NCBI GenBank assembly: GCA_947627345.1
Contig: CANQVS010000010.1
Span: forward strand, 1 to 64,000
Direction: 5' to 3'
From: an uncultured Clostridia bacterium
GTDB lineage: Bacteria > Bacillota > Clostridia > Oscillospirales > Acutalibacteraceae
Length of the DNA stretch: 64,000 bases
Shown piece after piece: positions 47,687 through 57,867 of this stretch; positions within the stretch are counted from its first letter, which is position 1, and each line of letters opens with the position of its first letter. Both the position numbers and the translations under genes were made by a program. The notes under the pieces were generated by a model. That model saw only the letters and a list, made by a program, of their open reading frames with translations. It did no database searches and was not told where the DNA came from.

Positions 47687-49588
47687 TTACAGGAGATATG
47701 TAAGATTTTCGGTATCAAGCTCCGCCGTGTTAAGCGCTGGCTTTGCGAGAGGAATATTTTTTCCGTTTTTTATAAACAAAGGCACCTCGTTAAGCGCTAC
47801 ATCAATATAATTCAGTCCTTTTTTGAGCTTTTCGGTTTTTATATTTTCTCCGCTTAGTTTTACAAATGTCATATCCTCGGGAAGATATACTGCTCTGCCG
47901 TTTTTGTTCTGTTCATAAATCGGCGCAATCATACATTCATCGCCGAGCATAAGCTGGTCCTCAATCTCCCTCGCGATTTTATCATCGGGATAATCAAACG
48001 CGAGCGGACGGAACATCATATCATCGTTTTCACTGCAACGTCTAAATGTTGAATAAAGATACGGAATAAGCCTGTAACGCACACAAAGAACGTCTGAAAA
48101 GTCTTTGCAGTCGCCGAATTGATATGCCTCCTGAACACGCGTACCGAGAGCGCGGTGATTACGCATAAGCGGAGTGAATACGCCGAGCGCAAGCCATCTC
48201 AAAAGCAAATCTCTCGTCACATTGTTATTGAATCCGCCGAGGTCCGCTCCGCAGTAGAGAAAACCGCACATATTGGCAGACGCAAGCATTTTGAGGTTGA
48301 GAAGAATATGCGACCACCAGCTGAAATTATCGCCGAACCATATTCCGCTTGTTCGGTGAGCGCCTATATATGAAGCCCTTGAAAAAATGAGTATCTTTTC
48401 CCTGCCGAATTTTTCCTCAAAAAATCCGCTCGCGGCGTTCGTCATAAACGCTCCGTAGAGGTTATGGACATCTTTATGGCAGACCATTTTTCCGCCAACA
48501 TTGTGATAGAAAGAGCAATAATCGTCCATACTGTTCTGAATACCCAAAACGGCGTCTTTCATCTTGAAAAAGCCCCATATATCAACTTCATCACGCCTTA
48601 TCTCGTCAAGCTTATCCAAAGCCTTGTTAAGACCGTTTGCGGAATAGAAAATAGCAGGCTCGTTCATATCATTCCAAAAGCCGTCAATCCCGACGTCTGT
48701 CAAAACCTTGTATTGACTTCCAAACCAACGGCGCGCGTCCTCGTTAAGAAAATCGGGAAGTCCTACAATGCCTGGCCATACTCCGCACTCAAAATCCGTA
48801 CCGTCGGCGTTCTTACAAAAATATCCGTTTTTATGCCCCTGCTCATAGACCTCATAACCCTCTTCCTTTTTTACTCCCGCGTCAATAATCGGGATAAGGT
48901 GGATATTATTTGCCCTCATATCGTCAACAAAGGCTTTAAAATCGGGAAATAAATCACGGTTTACCGTAAAATCCTTAAAGCGCTCCATATAATCTATATC
49001 CATATAAATACAGTCAAGCGGAAGATTATTTTTTCTGTGATTTTCCCGTACGTTTACAAAGTCTTCCTGCTTAGCGTAACCCCAACAGCTTTGCTGATAG
49101 CCGAAAGCCCAAAACGGAGGGATATAGCTTTTTCCGATAATTTTTCTGAAACTCCGCACAATTTCCCTCTCGCTGTTGCCTTCAATATAATAAAAATCAG
49201 CGTTTTCTCCGTCAAGAATAATTTTTACCTCGTCCGTTTTGCTGTAGGCTAAGTCCCATTTTACACGCGCGGGGAAGTCAATAAACAGTCCGAATTTTTT
49301 CTTCGCACTGACCACGATAAAATTGTGCGCACCGTACAGAGAGCGTTTGTCCTCTGTGTGATTTGTTTCATCACTGCACCAGCTTTCATAAACCCAACCG
49401 CGCTTATTAATTCCGCGGACCGCCTCGCCGAGTCCGAAAATCATATCACCTTCGCCGATATTGAATTTTACAACCGCCTTTTCATCAACAGAAAGTTCAA
49501 GAGGAAAGTCCCTTATATCACTTATCTCAATATTTTCAACTACCGCTTGCGTGTCAAACGGATTTCCTATTCTGAATTTTTTTACCAT
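47687..49588 (-). CDS. Glycoside hydrolase family 31 alpha-glucosidase
   Basis: DGFWNDMNEPAIF catalytic region, GADLGGF, MRNHRALGTR. Confidence 0.93.
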   Translation of the reverse strand: MVKKFRIGNPFDTQAVVENIEISDIRDFPLELSVDEKAVVKFNIGEGDMIFGLGEAVRGINKRGWVYESWCSDETNHTEDKRSLYGAHNFIVVSAKKKFGLFIDFPARVKWDLAYSKTDEVKIILDGENADFYYIEGNSEREIVRSFRKIIGKSYIPPFWAFGYQQSCWGYAKQEDFVNVRENHRKNNLPLDCIYMDIDYMERFKDFTVNRDLFPDFKAFVDDMRANNIHLIPIIDAGVKKEEGYEVYEQGHKNGYFCKNADGTDFECGVWPGIVGLPDFLNEDARRWFGSQYKVLTDVGIDGFWNDMNEPAIFYSANGLNKALDKLDEIRRDEVDIWGFFKMKDAVLGIQNSMDDYCSFYHNVGGKMVCHKDVHNLYGAFMTNAASGFFEEKFGREKILIFSRASYIGAHRTSGIWFGDNFSWWSHILLNLKMLASANMCGFLYCGADLGGFNNNVTRDLLLRWLALGVFTPLMRNHRALGTRVQEAYQFGDCKDFSDVLCVRYRLIPYLYSTFRRCSENDDMMFRPLAFDYPDDKIAREIEDQLMLGDECMIAPIYEQNKNGRAVYLPEDMTFVKLSGENIKTEKLKKGLNYIDVALNEVPLFIKNGKNIPLAKPALNTAELDTENLTYLL

Positions 49589-49689
49589 ATTTTCACCTCT
49601 GTAAATGCTGTATTTTTATTGTACGATATAATGTCTTAAAAATCAATAAATCCCTTTGCATTACCAAACGCAAAGGGATTTTTCTTATA

Positions 49690-50733
49690 TCACACCGCGT
49701 GTTTAGGAGGGTTTTTCTGAATTTTTTGAACGGCGAGCCGTATCCACTTAAACGGATACTCAAAAACAGGTATTGAAAGCACGCCGACTATTGTAGCCAC
49801 CGCAAGCAGAAGAAGAAGAAAATCAGTAACGGAAACAATCTGAATTTCCTCTAAAAACTCCGTATCCATCAGCGAAATAACCAACGGCATATGGAATAAA
49901 TAAATGCTGAGAGTATGTCTGCCGATATACGAAGTAACAAGCCTGCAGGCGGGAATAATGAGCAGTACGCCCGCAATCATCAGCAGGGCAATCGCCAATG
50001 CCTGAAGCCTTAAAAGAGCGCCGTAACGGAACCACACTTCAAGCTCCGTGAAGTTAGCCTTTCCGTAAAAAAGCTTTATGGGAATATCGTCACGATTTTG
50101 CAAAGACCAAATTAAAATCGAACAGATGACAAACAAAGAACCCAGCAAAAGCCTGATGAAAAGATTAATTTTTCTGATTTTCATAAGCGCGTTGTTCGAC
50201 ATATAATATCCGATAAAGAAAAACGGCGCGAAAACAAAAATTCTATGCACGGCGAGCAGAATACCCGCGTCGGGAGCGTCGCTGATTAAAACAGAAAGAA
50301 GAACGGAAACAGTAATTGTTATATATGCGGGGAGTTTTTCGGCAATCGGAATCAAAAGATAATAGAAAATAATCGCGAGCAAATACCAAAGTCCCCTGTT
50401 GGAGTGGAATATATCAAGAATACTTGCTCCCTCAACCTCAATTCCGACTAACATCTTATAACCCGTTAAAGCGAGCTGAAAAACAAGATAATACGCCGAA
50501 AATATAAGCACCTTTTCCGCGCGGACCTTACCGTCTTTACAGTAGCTTTTGGAAAGAAATCCCGATACAAATATAAACGCCGGCATATGGAAGGTGTAAA
50601 TCCAGTAATCGAAGTCCTTGGCAAACGGTAGCAGGAGTTTTGTTCCCTCCAAAAGATGTCCCGCCACGACTAAGAAAATTAAAAATGTTTTTATATTATC
50701 CCAAAGATAATTTCGTTCCTTTTTCAGTTCCAT
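49690..50733 (-). CDS. Acyltransferase 3 family membrane protein
   Basis: RNYLWDNIKTFLIFLVVAGHLLE, FHMPAFIFVSGFLS; multi-TM. Confidence 0.88.
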   Translation of the reverse strand: MELKKERNYLWDNIKTFLIFLVVAGHLLEGTKLLLPFAKDFDYWIYTFHMPAFIFVSGFLSKSYCKDGKVRAEKVLIFSAYYLVFQLALTGYKMLVGIEVEGASILDIFHSNRGLWYLLAIIFYYLLIPIAEKLPAYITITVSVLLSVLISDAPDAGILLAVHRIFVFAPFFFIGYYMSNNALMKIRKINLFIRLLLGSLFVICSILIWSLQNRDDIPIKLFYGKANFTELEVWFRYGALLRLQALAIALLMIAGVLLIIPACRLVTSYIGRHTLSIYLFHMPLVISLMDTEFLEEIQIVSVTDFLLLLLAVATIVGVLSIPVFEYPFKWIRLAVQKIQKNPPKHAV

Positions 50734-50745
50734 TTTTACACCAAA

Positions 50746-51873
50746 TTAAATCTCGCTGTAGTTTCCCAAAAATGAAAATCCCGGCATTTCTTCCGAAAGC
50801 TGGCAGATAAGGTCAACCGCGTCCCTGCTGTGAACATTGCCCGTAAAATCAAGATAGAAAAGATACTCAAACTTACTTCCCTGAATCGGTCTTGACTCGA
50901 TTTTCGTAAGATTAAAGCCGAGCGAGTTGAATCTGCACAGCACGCTGTAAAGAGAACCCGAAACGTGAGGCAGACTGAAACACAGGCTGATTTTATCCGC
51001 ATTGTCGGGGATAAAAAGCTTTTTTGAAATGACGATAAAGCGCGTCATATTCGCATCGTTATCCTGAAGATGATTGTCTAAAATCTTTAATCCGTACTCC
51101 TCGGCTGCCCTGTAGGAACAAATCGCCGCTACATTCAGCCGTTTCTCACGCGCTACGTCACGAGCCGCAACCGCGGTATTAGCGCAGGGAGTAGGCTCAA
51201 AATTATGGGAGGCTATGTAATTCTCGCATTGAGAAATTGACTGCGGATGCGTCCAGACCTTTTCTATATCGCCTATCTCGGACTGTTTAAGTCCGCCAAG
51301 ACAATAGTCAATCGGCAAATCGAGCGCGCCGACAATATAAAAACGATGCTTTAAAATGAGGTCGTAAACCGCAGAAACGGAACCTGCCGTTGAATTTTCC
51401 ACGGGAAGAACTCCGTAATTCACTTCTCCTCTGTCTACGGCGTTAAAAACATCGGCAAAGGTTTTAAAGGGTAATGGCTCTCCCTCGGGGAAAAGTCTTA
51501 ATGTCGCCTCGTGTCCGTTAGCACCCTTTATTCCCTGATAGGCAATTTTGACGTTCCTTTCAGGCAGAGAATTTTCAGCGCTCGAAAGAACGCTCTTAAT
51601 AGCCTTTCCGCTTCCCACAATATTATGCTGTAAAGCTCTTGAAAGCTCCATTATGTTGGAATACAAAAGCCTCGCCGACGGCCCGTATTCTCCGCCCTCT
51701 TGCTGAACCCTGTCGAGAATTTCATTCTCACGGTTTTCGTTTAAAACGGGAATACCGTTCATTTTTTTGTATTCTCCGACGTCTTTAGCGCAATCCATAC
51801 GCTGTTTAAAAAGCTCAATAATACGCTCGTCTATGTCGTTTATTTCCTTGCGTATTTCGGATAAATCTCTCAT
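50746..51873 (-). CDS. pheA: Bifunctional chorismate mutase/prephenate dehydratase
   Basis: N-terminal chorismate mutase (LSEIRKEINDIDERIIELFKQRM), AYQGIKGANGHEA, VLPVENSTAGSV, ESRPIQGSKFEYLFYLD. Confidence 0.95.
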   Translation of the reverse strand: MRDLSEIRKEINDIDERIIELFKQRMDCAKDVGEYKKMNGIPVLNENRENEILDRVQQEGGEYGPSARLLYSNIMELSRALQHNIVGSGKAIKSVLSSAENSLPERNVKIAYQGIKGANGHEATLRLFPEGEPLPFKTFADVFNAVDRGEVNYGVLPVENSTAGSVSAVYDLILKHRFYIVGALDLPIDYCLGGLKQSEIGDIEKVWTHPQSISQCENYIASHNFEPTPCANTAVAARDVAREKRLNVAAICSYRAAEEYGLKILDNHLQDNDANMTRFIVISKKLFIPDNADKISLCFSLPHVSGSLYSVLCRFNSLGFNLTKIESRPIQGSKFEYLFYLDFTGNVHSRDAVDLICQLSEEMPGFSFLGNYSEI

Positions 51874-51892
51874 ACTTTCACCCTATTTAACA

Positions 51893-52960
51893 CTATAGTA
51901 AGTCAAAAACCGCTATCGCCGTTACTGCCTCGACTACAGGTACGGCTCTGGGTACAATGCAGGGGTCGTGCCTGCCCTTTACAACGAGTTTATCGTTCCT
52001 TTTTGTCTGCAAATTTACGGTATCCTGCTCCTTTGCGATTGACGGGGTAGGCTTAAACGCAGTTTTAAAAACAATCGGCATACCGTCCGTTATTCCGCCG
52101 AGTATCCCTCCGCAATTGTTGGTTTTTGTTACTACCTTATCATTTTTATATTCAAACGCGTCATTGTTAACGCTTCCCGTAAGTTTTGAACTTTCAAATC
52201 CTTTTCCGAACTCAACGCCTTTAACGGCAGGAATCGCAAAAAGCGCCTTGGCCAAAGCTCCCTCCACTCCGTCAAAAAGCGGACCGCCGACTCCGACGGG
52301 CATTCCGACAACGGCACATTCGACCGTACCGCCCACACTGTCGCAGTCAAGGCGTGCGTTTTCAACAACTTCACGCATTTCCTTTTCCTTTGATTTATCA
52401 ATCAGCGCAAAGCTTGAGTTATTTAACTCGTCAATAAGTTTATCGTCTATCTCAACAGGGTTAAAAGGCTCGTCGTTAACGTCTTTAATGGAACTGATGT
52501 GAGCCGCAATTTTAATTCCCTTTTGCTCTAAAATTTGTCTTAAAACCGCACCGACAAATACAATCGGAGCCGTTAATCTTCCGCTGAAATGTCCTCCGCC
52601 TCTGATGTCGTTATTACCCTCGTATTTAACAAAAGCGGTATAGTCGCTGTGACCGGGACGCGGAGTGTCTAAAAGATTTGAGTAATCCGCGCTTTTTGTG
52701 TTTGTGTTTTCGATAACGCAGGCAATCGGAGCGCCCGTCGTAACGCCGTTTAAAATGCCCGATTTAATATTAGGAAAATCCTTTTCCACTCTCTTGGTCG
52801 CGGTTTTATCCTTTCCTGGAGCTCTGCGCGCCATCTGCGCGAGCACCTTGTCCATATCAATTTTACAGCCCGCAGGCACTCCTTTGATTACCGCTCCTAT
52901 CGCCTCTCCATGGCTTTCGCCGAAAACCGTCAGCTTTATCTTTTCGCCGTAGTCAGACAT
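51893..52960 (-). CDS. aroC: Chorismate synthase
   Basis: TVFGESHGEAIG, RPGHSDYTAFVKY, RGGGHFSGRLTAP. Confidence 0.97.
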   Translation of the reverse strand: MSDYGEKIKLTVFGESHGEAIGAVIKGVPAGCKIDMDKVLAQMARRAPGKDKTATKRVEKDFPNIKSGILNGVTTGAPIACVIENTNTKSADYSNLLDTPRPGHSDYTAFVKYEGNNDIRGGGHFSGRLTAPIVFVGAVLRQILEQKGIKIAAHISSIKDVNDEPFNPVEIDDKLIDELNNSSFALIDKSKEKEMREVVENARLDCDSVGGTVECAVVGMPVGVGGPLFDGVEGALAKALFAIPAVKGVEFGKGFESSKLTGSVNNDAFEYKNDKVVTKTNNCGGILGGITDGMPIVFKTAFKPTPSIAKEQDTVNLQTKRNDKLVVKGRHDPCIVPRAVPVVEAVTAIAVFDLL

Positions 52961-54212
52961 CAAATACACCCCCGAGCCTTTTATATTCATCAAAAAAATT
53001 GGGAAAGCTTTTATTTATACTTTCTCTATCGGTTATTTTTACATCGTCTTTGCACGCAAGCGCCGCAATCGCTGCTGACATTACAATTCTGTGGTCGTTT
53101 GAGCCGTCAACCGTACCGCCTTTAAATCCGCCTGTTCCAAAAATTACAAGACCGTCCGATTTTTCCTCAACCTTTCCTCCGATAGACTTCAGCATATTAG
53201 CAGTCGTTTTAAGCCGGTCGCTTTCTTTAATACGAAGTCTTTCGGCAGAGTGGATTAAGGTATTGTTTTTCGCGCATCCCGCCAAAACCGAAAGTATAGG
53301 TACTAAATCGGGAATCTGACTTGCGTCTATATCAGCCTTGGAAAGCTCTGATTTTCTCACCCTTACGCTGTTGTCGGAAACTTCAACATCTGCTCCGAAG
53401 CTTTTAAGCAGGTTTACGATTTCCTTATCGCCCTGCGTTGAGTTTATATCAATTCCGTCAACGGTCACATCGCCCGAAACCGCGCCCGCCGTAAGGAAAA
53501 ACGCCGCCTGCGACCAGTCGCCGTCCGTTCGGTAATCGCGTGATACATACTTTTGATTGCCTTTTACAAACCAGCCATAATCGGTTGTTTCAACATTAAC
53601 TCCGAACTTTTTCAAACAGGCGATTGTCATATTAATATAGCCGATGCTCTGGAGCGGAGTTGTGAGTACAATTTTACTGTCGCCGTCTAAAAGCGGAAGC
53701 GCGAATAAAAGTCCCGTTATAAACTGCGAACTGATATTTCCCGCAACCTTAAATGTTCCCGCTTTAAGCTTTCCTTTTATCTTTAACGGAAGTGTTCCCG
53801 AGGTTTCACAGTCAACTCCTGCCTTTGGAAGAATATCCGCAAAAAGCCCTATCGGACGTGAAACTAAGCTTCCTCGTCCGTTAAAATCGGTTTCAATTCC
53901 GCCTGCCGCAGCAACGGGTACGAAAAATCTCAGCGTAGACCCGCTTTCTTTGCAGTCCAAAGAGGCGGTTTTATTTTTAAAAATGTCAGTTCCGTCCACA
54001 GTCAGCACATCGCCGTTAATTTTGGCGGCAGCGCCGAGCGAACGCACGCAACCAATCGTTGCCTTTATATCGTCAGACAGTGCGACAGGAGCAATCCTGC
54101 AAACGCCTTTCGATAAAGCAGCGCAGATTATTGCTCTGTGGACATCGCTTTTTGACGGAGGAGCGGTTACTCTTCCGTAAAGTTGTGACGGTTTTACAAT
54201 AATATCCGACAT
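52953..54212 (-). CDS. aroA: 3-phosphoshikimate 1-carboxyvinyltransferase
   Basis: PPSKSDVHRA, ESGSTLRFFVP, RIKESDRL. Confidence 0.96.
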   Translation of the reverse strand: MSDIIVKPSQLYGRVTAPPSKSDVHRAIICAALSKGVCRIAPVALSDDIKATIGCVRSLGAAAKINGDVLTVDGTDIFKNKTASLDCKESGSTLRFFVPVAAAGGIETDFNGRGSLVSRPIGLFADILPKAGVDCETSGTLPLKIKGKLKAGTFKVAGNISSQFITGLLFALPLLDGDSKIVLTTPLQSIGYINMTIACLKKFGVNVETTDYGWFVKGNQKYVSRDYRTDGDWSQAAFFLTAGAVSGDVTVDGIDINSTQGDKEIVNLLKSFGADVEVSDNSVRVRKSELSKADIDASQIPDLVPILSVLAGCAKNNTLIHSAERLRIKESDRLKTTANMLKSIGGKVEEKSDGLVIFGTGGFKGGTVDGSNDHRIVMSAAIAALACKDDVKITDRESINKSFPNFFDEYKRLGGVFDV

Positions 54213-54239
54213 AATTTCCTCAAACTTTCCAAATCGGAT

Positions 54240-54385
54240 CAACGCTATGCTCTGCTTGCAAAGAGCAGAGTGCGCGACAGATTTTATCCTGCGCAGGGAG
54301 CGTTAGCACCGCAGGATCAGGGGATTATATCCCCTGCTGAAATTCTGAATGCGACCCGCCTAAAAGGCGTGGGTCTGCGCTTAGG
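54240..54385. repeat. Hairpin-rich spacer between aroB and aroA
   Basis: Consecutive inverted repeats TGCTCTgcttgcaaAGAGCA, ATCCTGCG...CGCAGGAT, CAGGGGAttataTCCCCTG, GACCCgcct...aggcgtGGGTC. Confidence 0.7.
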
Positions 54386-55427
54386 TTATAAAATTCTCAA
54401 GCTCCGAAAGCGGAGTTTTTCTCGTAAAGCTTTCGCCGATTTTTTTAAGCAAAACGAGGTTTACACTTCCGCCGCCCGCTTTTTTATCTCCTGCGCAGGT
54501 TTTTGCAATCTCTCCTATATCGGCTTTATCATCAATGGGAAGATTATATTTTTTACAAAGAGAAATAATTTTATCAAGCGTTCCCTTTTCTGTAATTCCT
54601 GCCTTTTCGGAGGCTTTAGTAATCATAACCATTCCGATTGCAACAGCCTGCCCGTGCGAAAGCCCCTCAAAATTATAAATTTTCTCAAGGCTGTGTCCGA
54701 GAGTATGTCCGAAATTGAGGAGCATTCTCTCGCCTGCCTCTTTTTCATCTCTGTTTACAACATCTCTCTTTATGCTTACGCATCTCTCGATAACATCATC
54801 GATAATCTCAAGAGCATTTTTATCCTCTAATGTTTTAAATAGCGCGCCGTCCTTGATACACCCGTACTTTATAACCTCCGCCATACCGTCGTTTATATAA
54901 TACTCGGGCAGGGTTTTAAGCGTATTCGGGTCTATAATTACCAAAATCGGCTGATGAAACGCTCCGACGAGGTTTTTCCCCTGCTTTATATCGACGCCTG
55001 TTTTTCCGCCGACCGAGGAATCAACCTGCGCCAAAAGCGAGGTAGGAATCTGAACAAAATCAATTCCACGCATATAGGTTGCCGCGGCAAAGCCTGCCAT
55101 ATCCCCTGTTACTCCTCCGCCGAGGGCGACTACCAAATCTTTCCTCGACATATGAAACTCTGCCATATGGCCGTACATATCGGAAACGGCAGACAGGTTT
55201 TTGCTCTTTTCTCCTGCAGGGAACACAAACAAACTCGTATCGAATCCGTTCTCCTTCAGCGAGAGAACAACGTCCCGCGCGTAAATTTTTTCAACATTGC
55301 TGTCGGTTATGACAGTAACCTTTGACGCGTCCGATACATTTTTTATAAGCCTGCCTGCGTTTTTAATTAATCCGCGCTCTATAAGAATATCGTAGGGAGT
55401 ATTCGTTTGTACCTTTACAACTCTCAT
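54381..55427 (-). CDS. aroB: 3-dehydroquinate synthase
   Basis: ALGGGVTGDMAGFAAATYMRGIDFVQIPTSLLAQVDSSVGGKTGV. Confidence 0.97.
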   Translation of the reverse strand: MRVVKVQTNTPYDILIERGLIKNAGRLIKNVSDASKVTVITDSNVEKIYARDVVLSLKENGFDTSLFVFPAGEKSKNLSAVSDMYGHMAEFHMSRKDLVVALGGGVTGDMAGFAAATYMRGIDFVQIPTSLLAQVDSSVGGKTGVDIKQGKNLVGAFHQPILVIIDPNTLKTLPEYYINDGMAEVIKYGCIKDGALFKTLEDKNALEIIDDVIERCVSIKRDVVNRDEKEAGERMLLNFGHTLGHSLEKIYNFEGLSHGQAVAIGMVMITKASEKAGITEKGTLDKIISLCKKYNLPIDDKADIGEIAKTCAGDKKAGGGSVNLVLLKKIGESFTRKTPLSELENFIT

Positions 55428-56254
55428 TCTCCGAGCGCCTCCTTAGTTTTATGAGCCTTTTCCAAAAGCTCCTCTATCCTTTTCTTATCGTTAGCTTTTA
55501 CCGCATCTGTTATGGCGTGAATATTATCAATAAGAGTGTCAAGCTCGCCGATTAAAGGCTCTCTGTTTTCCAAAAAAAGCTCGCTCCATAGTTCAGCGTT
55601 GATGTTGGCAACTCTCGAAACATCCTTATAGGAACCCGCGGAAAAACCCTTGTGATTTTTACAGCACGGGCTTAACACATAGGCGCAAGCCAAAACGTGC
55701 GGAAGCTGTGATGTAAAGGCTATCATTCTGTCATGTTCTTCGGGAGTAGTTATCTTAACCATTGCAAATTTCAGCTCTAAAGCTAAATCGGAAAGAACCT
55801 GTACGGACTTTTCACTCGCGTTACAGGGAACAATAATATAGCTTGCGCCGTTATAGAGAGTTTCGTCCGCTGAATCATAGCCGTTCGTTTCCTTGCCCGC
55901 CATAGGGTGGCTCCCCACAAATTCAAATCCGAACTTTTCAGAAAGCTCGGAAAGCTTGGGGCAGATTTCTGATTTAATACCTGCGGAATCGGTTACAATT
56001 GCGCCCTTTTTTATATATTTGCCGTACTTTTCAACAAAGCTTACCGACGCCTTGGGATAAAGAGCAAGAATAATCACGTCGGCTTGACTCAGACTTTTTT
56101 CATCGCCCATTTCGTCTATTGCTCCGTCGTCGTAGGCCTTTTTTAATGTAGATTTTGTGCGGTTCATTCCAATTACATAATGGTTGGTATATTTTTTTAT
56201 CGCCTTGCAAAAGCTTCCGCCGATAATACCCATACCGATGACCGCGATTTTCAT
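55424..56254 (-). CDS. tyrA: Prephenate dehydrogenase
   Basis: IGMGIIGGSFCKAI, GSHPMAGKE, TSQLPHVLA. Confidence 0.94.
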   Translation of the reverse strand: MKIAVIGMGIIGGSFCKAIKKYTNHYVIGMNRTKSTLKKAYDDGAIDEMGDEKSLSQADVIILALYPKASVSFVEKYGKYIKKGAIVTDSAGIKSEICPKLSELSEKFGFEFVGSHPMAGKETNGYDSADETLYNGASYIIVPCNASEKSVQVLSDLALELKFAMVKITTPEEHDRMIAFTSQLPHVLACAYVLSPCCKNHKGFSAGSYKDVSRVANINAELWSELFLENREPLIGELDTLIDNIHAITDAVKANDKKRIEELLEKAHKTKEALGE

Positions 56255-56276
56255 ATAATCACTAACTTTCCAAGCC

Positions 56277-57284
56277 TCAGCCCAAGGCTTTCTTTAAGTC
56301 AAAAATTTTCTTCGCAACGTTGTCAAACTGCTTTGGAGTGAGTGACTGAGCGCCGTCCGAAAGCGCATGGGGCGGGTCGTTATGCACCTCGATAATAAGT
56401 CCGTCCGCTCCCGCGGCAACAGCCGCCATTGCAAGCGGTTCAACGAGCCAGCTTTTTCCCGAGGCGTGGCTCGGGTCTGCAATTACGGGAAGATGCGAAA
56501 GCTTTTTAATAATCGGAATAGCCGAAACGTCCATCGTGTTTCTTGTAAAGTTTTCATATGTACGAATACCGCGCTCACAAAGAATAACCTTGTTGTTTCC
56601 GCCTGCCATAATATACTCGGCAGACATCAGCCATTCCTCAATCGTCGCGGAAAGTCCGCGCTTTAAAAGAATAGGCTTATCAATTTTCCCGAGTTCTTTT
56701 AAAAGTTCAAAATTCTGCATATTTCTCGCGCCGACCTGAATTATGTCAACGGACTCAAACATATCTATATGAGAGGTTCTCATAATTTCCGTAACAATGG
56801 GAAGTCCCGTCTCCTTGCGCGCGATTTTCAGAAGGTCCAAGCCCTCGGATTTAAGCCCCTGAAAGGCATAGGGCGAGGTTCTCGGCTTAAACGCTCCGCC
56901 TCTTAAAATCGTTGCCCCGCTCTTTTTAACAGCCTTTGCGACTTCGACAATTTGTTTTTCGCTTTCAACCGAGCAGGGTCCCGCCATAATATTAAGACTT
57001 CCGTCACCGATTCTGATTCCGTTTCCGAGGTCAATAACGGTATTCTCGGGGTGAAATTTTCTGTTTGCCTTTTTATACGGCTCCTGTACGCGTTTTACGC
57101 TTTCAACTATGTCCTGCGCGTCAATATATTCAATGTCAATTTGGGTAGTATCGCCTAAAAGTCCGAGTACGGTTGAATGAACTCCGTTCCATACATTAAC
57201 TTTCACGTCATATTTTTCTTTAAGCATTTCAGAAAAATTAAGCTGTTGTTCTTTAGTACATTCGGGTTTTAATACAATAATCAA
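56277..57284 (-). CDS. aroF: 3-deoxy-7-phosphoheptulonate synthase
   Basis: IMAGPCSVES, RGGAFKPRTSPYAFQG, DPSHASG. Confidence 0.96.
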   Translation of the reverse strand: MIIVLKPECTKEQQLNFSEMLKEKYDVKVNVWNGVHSTVLGLLGDTTQIDIEYIDAQDIVESVKRVQEPYKKANRKFHPENTVIDLGNGIRIGDGSLNIMAGPCSVESEKQIVEVAKAVKKSGATILRGGAFKPRTSPYAFQGLKSEGLDLLKIARKETGLPIVTEIMRTSHIDMFESVDIIQVGARNMQNFELLKELGKIDKPILLKRGLSATIEEWLMSAEYIMAGGNNKVILCERGIRTYENFTRNTMDVSAIPIIKKLSHLPVIADPSHASGKSWLVEPLAMAAVAAGADGLIIEVHNDPPHALSDGAQSLTPKQFDNVAKKIFDLKKALG

Positions 57285-57366
57285 TTCAAATCATCCCTTT
57301 ATATTTAATAAATTCGTGTATAATATCCGCAAAATATATTAGCACTTTAAAGCGCTGATGTCAAGC

Positions 57367-57867
57367 TTAACAAAGTATACCGATGATTATATCCGCAACA
57401 TATCCCGAAGCAAAATTTCCGTCAACATAAACCGACGACGCTCCCTTGTAAACCGGAGTTCTTTTGCCGAGCAGTTCCCTGATTTTTTCATCACGGTTTT
57501 CAACCTGCAAAAGCGGTCTTTTCGTATCGTGCCTAAGCCTTTCGCAGAGAATTTCATACTTAACATCAATAAAAACAATTCTTCCCGTTTTATTAAGAAT
57601 GTCGATATTTTTTTGAAAAGTCAGGGTTCCGCCCCCCGCGGCGATAATAATACCGCTCTTTTGTGAAAGCTCAAAACAAACTCCGCTTTCAATTTCACGG
57701 AATTTTTCCTCTCCGTATTTCTCAAAAATTTCGCTCACCGTCATATTTGTTTTTTTCTCGATATATCTGTCCATATCAATAAACGGTCTTTTTGTTTTCT
57801 CGGAAAGTATTTTTCCGATTGTGCTTTTTCCGCAACCCATAAATCCGCAGAGAATAATATTCTTCAT
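57367..57867 (-). CDS. aroK: Shikimate kinase
   Basis: GFMGCGKSTIGKIL, FIDMDRYIE, AAGGG. Confidence 0.95.
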   Translation of the reverse strand: MKNIILCGFMGCGKSTIGKILSEKTKRPFIDMDRYIEKKTNMTVSEIFEKYGEEKFREIESGVCFELSQKSGIIIAAGGGTLTFQKNIDILNKTGRIVFIDVKYEILCERLRHDTKRPLLQVENRDEKIRELLGKRTPVYKGASSVYVDGNFASGYVADIIIGILC

